DNA of 64,000 bases, from contig NC_092600.1 in the NCBI RefSeq assembly GCF_047663525.1, forward strand, positions 3,096,001 to 3,160,000, read 5' to 3'. The notes below the pieces were generated by a model, which saw only the letters and a program-made list of their open reading frames with translations, was not told the origin of the DNA and searched no databases. The stretch comes from Anas platyrhynchos (Eukaryota; Chordata; Aves; Anseriformes; Anatidae). Shown one piece after another: positions 1 through 24,500 of the stretch (positions are counted from its first letter, which is position 1; each line of letters begins with the position of its first letter). Position numbers and translations under genes: made by a program.

Positions 1-123
1 TTATGAAAGTAACTGCAAATGTGTGTAACTTTCATTTTTGTAAAGTTACGGTATTTTGTGTTTTGTTTTTTTTTTTTTTTACTAATAGTTTGTTAAATTA
101 ATTCTACTGTGTTTTAAAACCAG

Positions 124-11600
<11,477 letters not shown>

Positions 11601-11852
11601 GTATTTGGAGTTATCTGCTGGTGGCTGGTGTGTGAAACTTGTGGCTTCTGTTGTTTTTGCTGTTTACACTGCTTATTGTAAATTAAGATTTTTTTTATTT
11701 TGTCTTGCGGACATTTTTTAACAGAAAATTGTTACTTGCTGAGACATCTTAATTCTCTCCACTAAGGTTATCAGTCTTAAAGCAGACCAGTTTGGGCAGA
11801 GCATGATTTAATTTAAAAGTGCAGTATATACTTTACACCATGAAGAATATAA

Positions 11853-11858
11853 AATAAA
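11853..11858 (+). terminator. Polyadenylation signal AATAAA (DDX46, proximal)
   Basis: Canonical hexamer 253 nt after the DDX46 stop codon. Confidence 0.45.
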
Positions 11859-12008
11859 ACAGATTTTAATTTTCCTGACAGACTATACTGTTAAGTAAAT
11901 TAAACAATATTGGGATTTGTGTTGGAAATTGCTAGAATGTACCTGCTTCATATTGTGGGGATGATTTGTACCATATCAGTTTATACTGGAATAATGGTAA
12001 AGCACCAA

Positions 12009-12014
12009 AATAAA
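12009..12014 (+). terminator. Polyadenylation signal AATAAA (DDX46, distal)
   Basis: Canonical hexamer 409 nt after the stop. Downstream sequence is T/GT-bearing, as expected for cleavage near 12030. Confidence 0.5.
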
Positions 12015-12030
12015 GGCAGGATTTTCTCCT

Positions 12031-15000
12031 GATCCTTAGCATCTCTCTGGCTGGTTCCACACACATTCATTCCCTGTACAAATGTACCTCTAAGGTCAGA
12101 GAGTCTTGCAGTGATCAGAGTAGAGAATTTTATCCAGAAATACTTGAGGTCTGGTTTTAAGATCTACTCATCCCTTTCAGCTCCCGTTTTGTCTTTCTCA
12201 TCCAGGTAATAGAATAACTCTTTGCTTTTGTTTTCTTTTTTCCTTTTTTTTTTTTTTTTGTAAAGTGAAATGTTTTTTAGTATGAAAATAATTTCCACAT
12301 CTTTTCTAAACATCAGAATTTTAGGATTTGAATTTTTTCTTCATTCTCTGACATAAGAATGAAAGCCTGTTTAGTTCAAAAAGAAATAGAAAAAAAAAAA
12401 ATGAAAACCTCTTTTGTAATGAATATAGGACTTTGTCACTTTTTATAGTGTTCTTATATATACATTTAACGTGATTGTCCCCAGGGTTGTTGTCTTTATT
12501 ACTGTTAGGACATGGCTTTAAGTAAAAATTGATAACTATTTCTGAGTCAATTCCACAGATACTGACTATCACTGCAGTCAATAAGCTACCACGTTACTGG
12601 GACAGGCAAGACCTTTCTTTTTGAGGTCTCATCCCCATAACCATTAGTAGTCATGATGGAGACTTCCTTGCTCTTTTAACTTTCATGTGTCTACTTACCT
12701 GGAGCATAAGCAGTAGCAATTTGAATCGTCTTATTCTGGCAGCTGCAAGACTTTCGAGATGATGACTTTCAAAAGGACTTTTGTAGAAAGCTTTTCTTAC
12801 CTGACACATTGAGAAGAAATGTGTCATTTTAAAATAGCCATGTATATACTGCTTTACCCCTGGTGAAGACAAATCAGCCAACCTGCATCATAACTGTGTA
12901 AATTTAGAACTTCTGTTTCCAAACTTCATGTAATTTAAATGGCCATTTCTGTTTGCATACAACTGTCGGTTATTCTAGCGTGAGTGTATCTTACTTTCAG
13001 TACAGGAAAGTAATGATTGTACCAAATTAGCAGTACGCATTGAGGATAAAAACACCCCTAATGTAGTACTTGACAATGTTAATACAAATAAGTCCTTAAG
13101 TTCGACAAAGAGAAGCACACACAATAATGTATTTCAAAATTTCAAACAGGAATCTCTAAGGTAAAAATCTGTGGTTCCCTTTAAATCCATCAGTTTTCCT
13201 TCTGTTAAAAAGTGGGTTTTGATATGTTTCATACAACTAGTTTGGTGAATTGTCTTTTTGACAGCATCCCCCCAGAAGAGCGACAGATATTGATGTATGT
13301 AGTGAAGAGCACTTTCAAGTTTGGACAGTCTGACATTTCTTTTAAAATCTTGTTTCAAAATGTTCATATATATATATTGGTATCTCCTAAAAAAAAAACA
13401 AAAGGCATGATGGAGACATTCTTATGATTTCCAGCTTTGCACTGTTGGATTTCAGAGATGAAACAATGTGTAATCTTTATCTTCCTGGGGTTTTTAAATG
13501 CAATGTCAATATTCCTATGTTTTTTAAATTCCAGCAAAAATAAAAATAATTTCAATGTATATTTTTCAGAAACTGTCTTTATGAATAACTTTTGGTTTAT
13601 GCTCTTATCTTGCTTCTGCATTTTTCTATGAGCTAGCCTTACACTTTTTGGAGTAGAAAGAATGTATAGTAACTATCACTTGTCATTTTCTGCTAGAAAT
13701 ACAAGAAGATGCATATCAGACTCAGTTAATGAGCTGCTGCTGTGAAAAAGTTGCAGTAAAGGTGTTTGAATACATGAAAACAAAAGCCAAAAGCCAGGAG
13801 AAAGAAACTCCCAAATTAACAAGTACACAAGGAAAAAAATAGTGAAAACAAATGAGAATGAAAATTGGGAGAAGAGAGAATTTTAAGTACTAAAAAAAAA
13901 TGTTACATTTTTATATTTTATTTATCTTTCCATGTGCGTCCAGGAATATAGATGAGAGCTTTAGAAACATTGCCATTTCGCTGTTTTCCAGGGAAGTGGC
14001 CCTGGACAGATTCCTGTCACCAGTTGTTGGAAGAGCAGAGGGGTGCTGTATTTTATGTATTTCTTAATATATATATATGTACGGGCAGAGTTTGTTCTGT
14101 CACCTGCCCAAGGTGATATGGTCCTGGCTTTGTAGGTTAGCCAGTGCTTCAGTAAACAGGGAACAGTATTTTGGGTGGGTAAATGAAAGAAATAATTTGA
14201 TTTTGGGTCATGAATGGGTTTTTGCCTATGAGAAACTGCTGTTACTTCAGTAGAACAGGGTTAAAGAAACAGGAACGTGTATCTGGGAATGTGGCCTGTG
14301 GAGCTCTCAGAGTTAGTTTAAAATTTCTGCCATGGGCTCAGGCTCTTGGTGCTCTGTTGCTGTGCACCTCTTTTACAGCATTTTCTAAGTCAGCCTGAAT
14401 GCCCTTTAAGTGATATGTGGAGGTGGTTCTCAGCATGTGAGTGCTGGTGCAAAACCAGCCCTTGCCACAAGTCTTCTCGCGGTGAGTTATTTGTGAGCGT
14501 CGTGCGCGGTCCCTTCGCTGCTTCTGATCCTGCGAGCGGGATGTGTGCGCGCGTGCTGACCTCACGTGATGCCCAAGGAATGCACTTTCCTTTTGATTAT
14601 TTTTCTTGACCCAGATCTCTTCCAAATATGGTCTTGGCTTAAACAAGTTCGTGTTCTTAGAGCTCAGGCGTTTGCAGAAGAAATTCTGGCTCCAGCTAAC
14701 TGTGGTTGCACGGGGGGAGCAGAGGCGGAGAACAACTTAGAAATGTAAAGATAAAAGGCACCCAGCTGCACTCAAATTTGTCCCAAAAATGTACATTTTG
14801 TAAAATGTTTATACAATACTGGACAAGAAGATTTGTTTTGATATTTTTAGCTACAGTGGAAACAATTGTTTTTAAATAAATGACTCTTACTCTGAGTGAT
14901 TGCCACCCAAACATTGCTTCGCTGAGGCTTCTCATCTGAAACAAATTTAAATATTTTTCTTTATTCATACCGAGATACAAAATTGTCAAGCTGACCAGCA

Positions 15001-16950
15001 TAAACAGAGGTAAATTAATTAGTAGCTCAGAAATAATTAGCTGTAGTGAGCTAAGAAATTATGCTCCCTCCATAGCAGGTTATTAATATGATTCTTAAAT
15101 TATTATATACTCTGACCATGCTAAATATGAAGTTTATCATCCCAAACATTTTTCAGAACAATAGGACTGGGCAAGTGCTCTGAAACTAACTGCCTACCAA
15201 GGAAACTGTTACACTTACGGAAAATCCTTAATCTTAACTAAAACATACATTTCCTCTGACTGTGTATGTTAGCGAGCAAGTGAATTTATAGAAGTGACCA
15301 GCTCCAACATCTTATTGTTTAATAGGCTGTTGGTCCTGGCAGTAAAGTTCCTGCAATGTCACAGCTTGCTTGGCATCCCCTGTTGTTGCTGAGGATGGCA
15401 CCAAGCTCCTGTGAGCCTCTGTGCTGGCAGCAGGAGGAACTTGTGCCCTTGGGCCTTTCGTCTCCTTGAGAATTTGGCTCCACCAAAGGACCTGGTGCAG
15501 GAGGAGGAGAAGGGGATTTTGCACTCTGGCTGTAGGGAGGGCAGTGTTTCATTGCATCTTCTACCTTAGAGGTAATTAATGTAATCATCTGCTATTGCTA
15601 GCGATAATAGTCCGTTATGGAAAAAAAGGGGGAAGCAAATTCCCAGTATGTGTAATGGCCATGCTTCGGGCCCCAGGGAGATTTCACCAAACGAATCACA
15701 GACAAATTTATCATCTTTTTGGTTGCTGTTTTTATTAGTGGTGTGCAGATGAGGAAACCGGACCCTGTAGCTACCAAATTAATATTTGAGCACCGTGGGC
15801 ACTGGCGTTGCCTCATCTGGAATCAGTTTGCCCAGAGCACAATGCAGGCACGGCCCCGCACAAAGGCGCTTCCAGCTCTGAGGTCAAACGTTTAGCGCTG
15901 GCTCTCCCAGCGATAGCCCCAACCACCGCCCGATTCGGGTTTCACAGCTCCTTGCGAGGAAACCTTCCCTGTTTCGAATTACAGGTTCACTGGTGTGTGA
16001 TATAGGAGCATTTCTGTTCAGATCACAATTTTTTCTGAATAAAGCAGGAGCCCGAGCATGGCCTGACTCCCCTCGCCGTCTGTATTAATATATTACAATA
16101 ACAGAGGTTCTCAAACTACCACACTGGATTTGCAGTGGTGTTCCCAAAACAAGTTAAAAACAGGCAGATGTTCATCGATAAATTGAATCATCTGCTAAAT
16201 TAAAGGGTGTTTTCCCTGCTGCTTTTTTTATATTGAAAGTGAGAATTCCTGTGTGCGTTAGGAAGCAGTGGTGAAAAAATGAGCCAGCGTCTTGGCAGGA
16301 TGTTTCACAGCAGTTTTTGGCCTGAAGAGCTCTGAGTATTGTAAGAATGGAATATCGCAGGGTTGGAGCACAGCGTTCAGCTCCTCAAACAGCAGCGGGA
16401 GAGGAAAATATTTAGAAAAACTGAATTAGACACTTGCAAAAGCTGCCGTTTTGTTTTGTTTTGGTCTGATCTTTCTTGGTCTTTCTAAGACTCCATCTGA
16501 GTAACACTGAGCCCCTCACAGCACTCGTCCAGGTGCTGTTTGGGGATGTACGCGGTGATTTAGAACCTGGGATTTGGAAGCTGCTATCGGGGCCCAAGGA
16601 CACTAATGGGGGCAGGAAGGTTTGGGCTGAATGGCACTGTTGCTGTTACAACCATTAACGATGCAGATTTAAAAACAAAACAAAACAAAAAAAAACAACT
16701 GTTGGTGATAACCCTCCAAAAAGCGGGCTATGGCACTGTGTCATTGTACCTGACCTTGACGGCAGAAGGTCAGGCTGCGAGACGTGCTGGGCACTTCCAC
16801 CTCCGCTTTCTGTCAGAACCCTTTGGGTAGTGTTGCTCAAAGGCAGAAAGCCCCGTTTACAAAGCCTTAAAACTCTTTATTAAACTCTTTTAGAGTCCAG
16901 GCGCATGAAGTAGGGTGCAACACCTAATAACCAGCAGCATTTCTTTGCAG
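12031..16950. other. Intergenic region between DDX46 and C5orf24
   Basis: I recognise no coding exon, tRNA or transposon. The sequence is AT-rich up to about 14200, with poly-T (12240-12260) and short AT microsatellites (13367-13377, 14068-14080), then more mixed. Open frames here are short and lack any recognisable protein. Confidence 0.6.
16876..16881 (-). terminator. Minus-strand AATAAA upstream of the C5orf24 CpG island
   Basis: TTTATT on the + strand gives AATAAA on the minus strand. It is placed to end a short upstream antisense transcript from the island promoter. This is inference only. Confidence 0.3.
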
Positions 16951-17180
16951 CCGGTGCTGAGGTGCCCGCGGATCCCCTCTGAGGCAGGCTGAACCCGCGC
17001 CCGCTGCCTTTATGGCGACCTCCCCCCCCCTCCTCACAGCCCCATCCCCGGCCCCTCACGGCCAGGAAATGGCGGCGGGGCCGCTCCCGCCCCTCTCCCT
17101 CCTCGCCCCTCCCTTCCCCGCGCCACCTCGCGGCGCGCCCCCGCGGCGCGGCCCCGCTCGGGAGCGCGCTCCTGCCGCCC

Positions 17181-17331
17181 GCCCGTGCCCGTGCCCGCGC
17201 CCGCCGCCGCCGCAGCGCCGCTCCCTGCAGCGGGGAGCGTGGGGGGGAGGCCGGCGGCCGCCCGCTGCCACCGCCCCGAGCCCGGAGCCCGGAGCCCCGC
17301 AGGCGCCTCAGGCCGCGCCGCCCCCCCGCAG
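17181..17331 (+). other. C5orf24: C5orf24 5' untranslated exon (start uncertain)
   Basis: The strong donor CCGCAG|GTAGGTG at 17331/17332 lies inside the CpG island and pairs naturally with the acceptor at 25617. The exon start is a guess; only the 3' edge is well supported. Confidence 0.55.
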
Positions 17332-17547
17332 GTAGGTGCGGGCCGCTCCCCCCCCCACGGCCACGGCGAGCCCCGGCCCGGTGCGGGCGGGCGGGCAAGA
17401 TGGAGACCGGGGGGAGGGGAGCGGAGAGGAGAGGAGCGGAGCGGGGCCGCGCTGTGCTCGGGGACCTTGGGGGGGGGGAACGCGGATGGACGGGCTCGGC
17501 CCCGCAGCGCCATCGCCGCCCTGTGCCGGGCGGGGCAGGGGGGAGCC

Positions 17548-17637
17548 GTACCGGGCTGTACCGGGCTATACCGGGCTATACCGGGTTGTACTGGGTTATA
17601 CTGGGTTATACTGGGTTGTACTGGGTTATACTGGGCC
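17548..17637 (+). repeat. 10-bp minisatellite, 9 copies
   Basis: Nine head-to-tail units run from GTACCGGGCT at the left to ATACTGGGTT at the right, the last unit being ATACTGGGCC. Copies differ almost only by G/A at position 1 and C/T transitions at positions 5 and 9. It lies in the CpG island 216 bp downstream of the untranslated exon. Confidence 0.95.
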
Positions 17638-18389
17638 GGTGGCAGCGCCCTGCGGCAGGTGGTGGCTGGAGGCAGCCCCTCCGAGCCCCCCGCACGCCCG
17701 GGGCTGCGGCGCTTTTGTCTCCCCGCAGCCCTCGCCCGGCCCCCGGCGGGCTCCGGCCTCGCCTCCCCCCCCCCAAATCCCCGATCCCCGGGGGCTTCAG
17801 TTCCCCGCGGGGGGCTGGAGCCCCCCGGGTGGAGCCCCCGGTGCGCTGTGCTTGGAGTTGCAAGGAGTTGGGTGCATCCTGCTCGCTGCGTGGCCCTTAA
17901 TTAATTAGCGAGGAGTTGCGCCTTTAATTGGCGTGCGGTGCGCCCTGGCTGGCTGGCTAAAGAAAGCAACAGTTATGTTGATCCATGCGGTGTGTTTTTT
18001 TCAAAATAAAGGAAGGCGAGGAATCCTCTGTGTTTAATCCATTTTTAAAATAACATCTCATTCATATTTCAATTTTTAAATACCAGGGTTTCTCATAGAA
18101 CTATTATTATTATTATTATATATTTTTTTTGGTCTATATTCTTAATTTTTAGGTGCAACCGTAACCAGAAAACCCCGCATCTTTGTCCAGTGTCTGCTGT
18201 TGACGAGGTTCAACAAGTGGACTTTGTCCTTTTGCTCTCGTGCATTGCGGTGGCAGTGTCTGGGTGTGTTGGTGGGGGTCCGGAGCTTTTGCACTGACCC
18301 CACGGAGGTGCCCATCGGGACCTCAGCGCCAGGACAAGGAGGTGTCTGAGCCCTCTCCTAAGCTTTAAACCCTTTTGTGGGAGGAGGTT

Positions 18390-18536
18390 GGGGAAGGAGG
18401 AGAGGGTAGGTGAGAACACCCACGGAGATGAATGAGCACCTCTTGCCTCTCGGAGCTGTTGTTCTGTTCCCTGGGGAGAGGAGCGGGTGGGTGAGAACAC
18501 CCAGGGAGATGAAGAACCACCTCCTGCTCCTCAAAG
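18390..18536 (+). repeat. Direct repeat pair, 81-bp spacing
   Basis: About 65 bp at 18390-18455 recurs at 18471-18536. The shared core is GGTGAGAACACCCA, a base, then GGAGATGAA, with ACCTC nearby. The copies are diverged (roughly one mismatch in five), so this is an old local tandem duplication. Confidence 0.8.
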
Positions 18537-21500
18537 CCCTGCTTGTAGGCGATGGCGAGCTCTGCGCCGTGTTACCTGGGAACGGCTCCTCCAGATGAAC
18601 GGACAATTTTACAAACGCCCGTAATTCTTTCTGGAAAAAAGGAAAGATGTACCTCTACCTGCCCCGTCATTCATATGCATATTTGACTTGCCTTGAAGTT
18701 GGGTAATTACAGAACCGCAGGATAATCAGGGTGCAGCTTCACAACCTCGCTCCTCCAAGCCAGCCTGTCTGGCCTGATGGCTGCCTCCATCCTCTGTGGC
18801 CCCATCCCAGCTGTGGCTTTGCTTTTCCTCAGCCTCTGCTCTCTGTGCTGTGTTCAGGACTTGTCCGTACCCTTCATGAACGCCTTCTGAGTTCATTGTG
18901 TTGTCAAAAAGTCAAATTTTTGAGGTCTGGCTAGCTTTTTAACTTAATGAGGCTAAGGGGGTAGACAGTAGGTAACGTGATGTAGGCTAACCTAGGCCTT
19001 CAGTCTGTGCCGATGAAAATTGTGTTCCTGTTCCTCCTCTCCTGCCCCAGTGCCAGCCAACTGTTGTTTTTTCGTCCTCGCCGGATTGTTTTTCACCTGG
19101 GTATTGGCTCGTCCTGCTCTTGCACAATAGTTAGTGTTGGCACAAGGAATGGGAATGTGGGAGAGGAGGAAAGGGCAAGATTATCCTGTTCAGAAAAGCT
19201 GTGGATTCAGAGCGGTTTCTGTTGATTATGAAACCAAGCGGGCGGTTGTGTCGGTGTAATTGGCGGTGCATGGTTAACGAGATCATTGACATGGCCCTCC
19301 TCGATTTTTGTGGACCCGTCTTTACCCTTTTAAGTGTCCTGTTTCTCCTCGTCACATCGCTCCGTGGTTACCTGACCTTAATTTCTGGGTGGAAAAAAAG
19401 TCAGCTGACATTCTTGCTGATGTTGGCATGTGCCGAAACAGCCCGTAGGTATGCCTCGAGTGGTTTTTAAGGCTGGAGAGCCTGACAGTTACTTGTTTGC
19501 CAGGTTTTGCAATCAAATCCTGGTATCTAAAGGCTCACCATTAGCCTCGTTAGTGCGTGACTATCTGATCTTTGTGGGGGCAGCGCTGACCTCCGTGTAC
19601 GGCACCAGGGTGGTGTTCAGGCTCTGGGGAGCTCTGCTTCTCCAGGGGTCCCCAAGACTTATTTCCTCTTACCACCGGGTATTGTAAGCTTTTGAGCTCG
19701 CATTGTAGCGAACAAAAGCAGCTTTCATTGACTCCAGTCACACATCTAGAGCATTCCACGTGTGAGAAGTGTGCCGATCCTTTACCTCCATGTTTTCAGC
19801 TGGGCATTTCCACACCCGCCGTGCAGGCCCGGGGCAGAGCTGCGGGGCCAGAGCTGCTGCCACCAGGACACCGCTCACACCGGGGTTCCCCATGTGCACG
19901 TTATTTATTCTCGGCTCCAGGGAGGGCCCTCAGGGTGTCTTGATGTCGATAAGAGAGGCCATGGGCCCTCTGATCCCTGCGTGCACACAGGGGGCAGAAA
20001 CTGGCCCGGGCCTGTGCGCGGAGTTCCCTTAGAGGGCACCTTGGAGGCTGCTGCTTGGGGTCTGGAGCGGGGGCTGTGAGGGGATGGTTTGTGTGCCCCC
20101 ACAGCTCTTCCCTCAGCTTCCGTCACCCACCTTTGGCCGTTCTTCACGGTTATGTAAGAAAATGGCCTTTGGTCATCAGAGAAAGGACCGTGCTTGTGAT
20201 TTCTCGTGTTGCATGGGGAATCCTTTGTTCCTCCATCTTTTTGCACAAAGAGTAACTGAGACAGACATTGTGCCCCAAATTACGTTTTCTCTCCTATTTG
20301 CAGCCTCGTGTTATTGCACCAGTTCTAGCAAACCACTTGTGTAAAGAAATTGTCTTATATTGGGGCTGATTTTAATATATTTTACCTCATCAGATGAGAA
20401 AAATCCTATTACGTGATCAACGCTGGGAAGCCCTTCATAAGCACGGGTTAGAGGAGCCGCTTACCTAGTATCAGAAGTAGATTATATTTCAAATGTAGGT
20501 TCAGATGTTATGGTATACGTTGTGACACTGATAGGGTTTCTTATTTAGTGTTTTTAAAATATTTACATTTATGGGGATACTCCAGGTGCAGTATTTTGAA
20601 AACAAGCAGCTGCGGGTTTTTTAAAAATCAGGCGAGGCCATATTTTAGTGATAGTTAACACGTAGGAAAGGGGCTGACGATAAAAGCACCACTTGAAAAT
20701 TGTTTAATGTGATATAATTCATCCTTTCTACTGACTGATGAAAGTATATTTCTCCCACCCACTATCCTGAGAGGGAGGAGCGAAAGCAATACTGTATCTC
20801 TGCCGCAGTCTGCAAAGGCAAAATGTCTGTGCTCTGGCTTCTTCAGCTTCCCCCCGCAGCAAAAAGGAGCCCTTTGGCATTCCCCGGAGCCTGCAGCCCC
20901 TGTGCTGCTGGACGTGGCATAGAGCTCTCTTTATGCAGGGAGCTTGAACAGAGTTGGTCCTGTGCTTCCCTCCAACTATTTTAATTGGTAGGAGTGACGT
21001 GCAGGGTGCCAGTACAGAAATAATGCTTCTGTTGCTGAGTGCGATGTCATGTACTTTATGTGGATTTGCTGTAAGGAGGGCTGGAGGATGATGAAAAGGT
21101 GCTGGTACGGTCTCCTACAGCTCCGTCGGTGCTGTTGAAGCCATTGCAACCTCAGCTGTGGAAAATCGCAGAAATAGGAGTGGGTTTTCTACGCTCGCTC
21201 TTACTAAAATCAAAATTGTTCCTGTTGGCAGTAGGAGTTTACCTCTCCTGGTATCGTCATTTGAAAAGCTGGAGGTGTGCTTCCAGTTTTGTTCAGAGGC
21301 TCTGATTCAAAGCACATTTCAGCAGCAGCCAGCAGCGCTTGCAGAGAGCCAGGTCTGCTCTGGTGCGAGCCAGGCTGCCCTTGCAGAAAGCAGGCGAGGG
21401 TGAGACTGGAGGGGCTGCCTGCTTCCCCTGCTGGAATGGGTTGTTCTGTTTAATGCAGATACCAGGTCGCAGCTCCAGGACTTTATAAAATACTTGATGT

Positions 21501-24500
21501 TTGAGTGCCTGTTTGCAGTCAGCTTTTGTACTTTCTCTGCTCTTGGGAGCTGCCATCTGGCCTGTGCCGACCACGAGGAAGGCACAGGAAGGGGGTGATA
21601 GCCCAAGAAGGGTGTTTTATGCATCTAGACTTGACTCGTTTTGGTCTTAAAGTCTTGTATAGCAAACAGAACATGGTTGTTGTGTGGTTGTTATTTTTTT
21701 TTTTTTTTGGCATAGTTTCAAGCTGAGGGAGGGATGGGCTGTACCAGTAAAAGAAGCCTTAGCAGTTGTAAGCTAGAAATGTGCTGTATGTTAATCTGTG
21801 CTTAGGGGCAAAAGGAAGCACTCTTTCTCTCTATCCAAGAGTCACAGTATCGTTGGAATCAGGTGACATTTCTTAAGATTCTTTTTGTCTGCTTTGCCTT
21901 TAATATGGCTTCTGTTTTCATCTCCCAGCAGAAAAGAGCAAGAGGTTGACTGTGAGCTACAAAAATCCTCAGGGCAGCCTCATACATTGTGTATTGACTG
22001 ATGAGCACTGCGAGCAAAACAAAACTGCAGGCTCACCTCAAGAGTGCTAACGCAATTAACTTTGCAGGTACTCAGAAGAGTGGGGATGCAGCGATACTGC
22101 AAAAGTGGGGTCATTACCGTGGCCCTCTGGTCCCCCTGCAGCAAAACCTTGCAGGTCCCAGATGGATGGTCCCATTTCTTTCTTCGTTCTAGCAGCCATG
22201 GAGCTCCTGTGCTTCGTTGCACAGGAAGCTCTAACACTGCCTTTCTTTTTCCAAACCTAGTTTATCCAGTTGTCTCCTCCCTTCCTAAGCATTTCTATGA
22301 AAATAGATTACCAGATAGAAAAAGATCCAAACAGAAAACCCTCTGCAGCCGCTTTCCAGTAAAAATCTTCTCAAAATGCAACCAAATTTGTTTACTACAG
22401 TGCCTCATCTTAACTATTTGTTTATGTGGAGACATCCAACCGGTTTTAAAACTGATTTAAGTAAACTGTTGCAAGTATCTTTTACATATCTATTTACAGG
22501 TTTAAAACAAGTAAGTTTTGTTTCATTGGAAACTTTTCTGGCTGGTTTTACTGAAGAATGCTTGGACACAAAGTTGTGTGCGTTTGGCTATACAATTTAG
22601 CTAGAGTGGGATTTTTAAACTGGCATAGCTTTGCATTTTATACCAATCCTTGTTTATACTGTGCGTACCCCTGCCAAGAAGCCTGCTTCCACTCTGCTGA
22701 TAGACTCATGCAGTGTGCCTACTTTTTATTCCCAACTGTAACAAGAATGAAGAAAAATATGCTGGAGGTGTCCGTGTTAATGTAACTAAAATAAAGATTT
22801 CTAAAACTTTTCATTAAAATGTCTTAAAACAAAATCAGAGAGCATAAGCTTTGAAATACTACTTGAAATTTTCATGATTTGATAGAAAATGACCTAGAGA
22901 AAAACAAATATTAAAAAAAACGTTGTCAGTTTTTCACAGGCTGTATTTTTTTTAAGCTTCCTCCTCTTGTAAGAAATGTTAGACAGTTAGTGATTTATTC
23001 TTCCTTCCCTGTCAGTGACAGTGATGCAGACTGCCACCAGATGCAAGGTAAACCAGCGTCGGCCAAGTTCTGTACGTCCCGGCAGCGTTTGTCAGGGCTG
23101 TCGTGGCAGACACGCACACAAACACACGGGTATGGTGCTGAAACCTAGGGTCTGGCAGGTCCAACAGGATGCCTTCCTGGGATCTGAGGACCTGCCATGG
23201 TTCTCCCCAGGCAAGGTGGATGATTTCATCAATAGGAAAAATCCATCTGGTTGTGATGAGGAGAAAAAGCAGCGAATAAGAACACTGGCATAGACAGGAG
23301 TGAATCTGGAAGGTGGGCAGTCTGCTGAGGAACCTCGAGGGCCCTGCATTGTTCAGTGCCTCCTCCCTGGTCTGGTGTGTTCCCTCAGACACTGGGCAGC
23401 TGAACTGATTGGCCTTGTGGCAGTTGAGTTTGGAGCAGCTTTTTGGGGCCAAAGACAGTATTCTGGTGTTTTAAGTGAGCACTGAGCCTAGAACTAACTG
23501 CTCTGAGCGTCCTCAAGTGTATCAGCAAACAGCTGAATAGCCTTTCAGTCGCTCTGTATACCCTGTCCTCAGTAAAAATACATTACCATGAAACCCTTAT
23601 GTTTGTAATTACATATTGTAAAAAATCTCAGGTATTTGTCGTGACTTTGTGGGCTGTAGCGGGGTTAAAGGAAGGTAATGTTTTCTTGACTGCTACCTAA
23701 GATTAAGTTCCATTTTTATTGCTGCACCAAAAAGTCTGCTTGGTCTCTCGACCTGTATCTTACTTTCTTTGTTCTTTGCTAAATGCAGGCTTGCAAATTA
23801 TTCTTAGTTGTTTCACTTGCTAGTCAACACCTGCAATAACAGTGGGTTCGTATTTGTTCTACCATAGCCCCACTCAACATTCAGAACTGTAGCACGTGGA
23901 TAATCTCCACTAGTACCATTTATTATTTAAATTATATTATTATTACAATTTGACTATTTGTCATGAAACTGTGTTCAGATATTTGCACAGGAATAATGCA
24001 CACGCTGTAATATGTGTTTGTCAGGCCAAGGTGAATTGGGAGTAAGAGCTGGGACTGTAACTATTATAATCAGAAGGAAAGGGCATGGGGATTTACTCCT
24101 GGGTAAACAGACCCTTCCTGTTGTATTCTTTTCCTCTGGCTGGGAGGAGACCTTCACAACTGCCAAATAAATTCCCTAATCAATGGTAGACTTTAGATGT
24201 AGTTGTTCTAGGTGATATTCCATATCTACTGCGGGCAAAATACCATGAATATTCCAGACCTTATCTGCTAGAGAAATTTACCACAGCAAGAAATGTTTAG
24301 TCTCCTAAACATGACCGGGAGGCACAGAAATTCTCTCAAGAGCCAGATATTGATTGCATTAATCTTGTCTTCAGCATGGTTAAATGTTATCTTGGACTGA
24401 GTATTTTCAGCTTATTTGAGCTGTGGAGCCAACACAGGCGAATTGAGCGAGGAAGGAGATCCTCCTGGTGCGCCTCGCTGCCTCCTTCCACCTCCACGGG

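Larger units (their letters stand above)
11601..12030 (+). other. DDX46: DDX46 3' UTR
   Basis: AT-rich sequence between the stop and the second of two AATAAA signals. The boundary is inferred; a longer 3' UTR into the intergenic region cannot be excluded because AATAAA-like strings recur further downstream (for example near 16038). Confidence 0.6.
16960..17840 (+). promoter_or_regulatory. CpG island promoter of C5orf24
   Basis: Abrupt change to very GC- and CpG-rich sequence with no TATA box and runs of CCCGCCC and GGCGGC. It contains the untranslated first exon and its donor. A YY1-like ATGGCGGC lies near 17070. Frames across it are long only because stops are rare in such sequence. Confidence 0.85.

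Noticed and set aside
17185-17908. Three overlapping + strand frames of 166-239 aa and several minus frames in the C5orf24 CpG island
   Set aside because: High GC removes stops in all frames; the content is Pro/Gly/Arg/Ala and the minisatellite, with no domain and no conservation signal.
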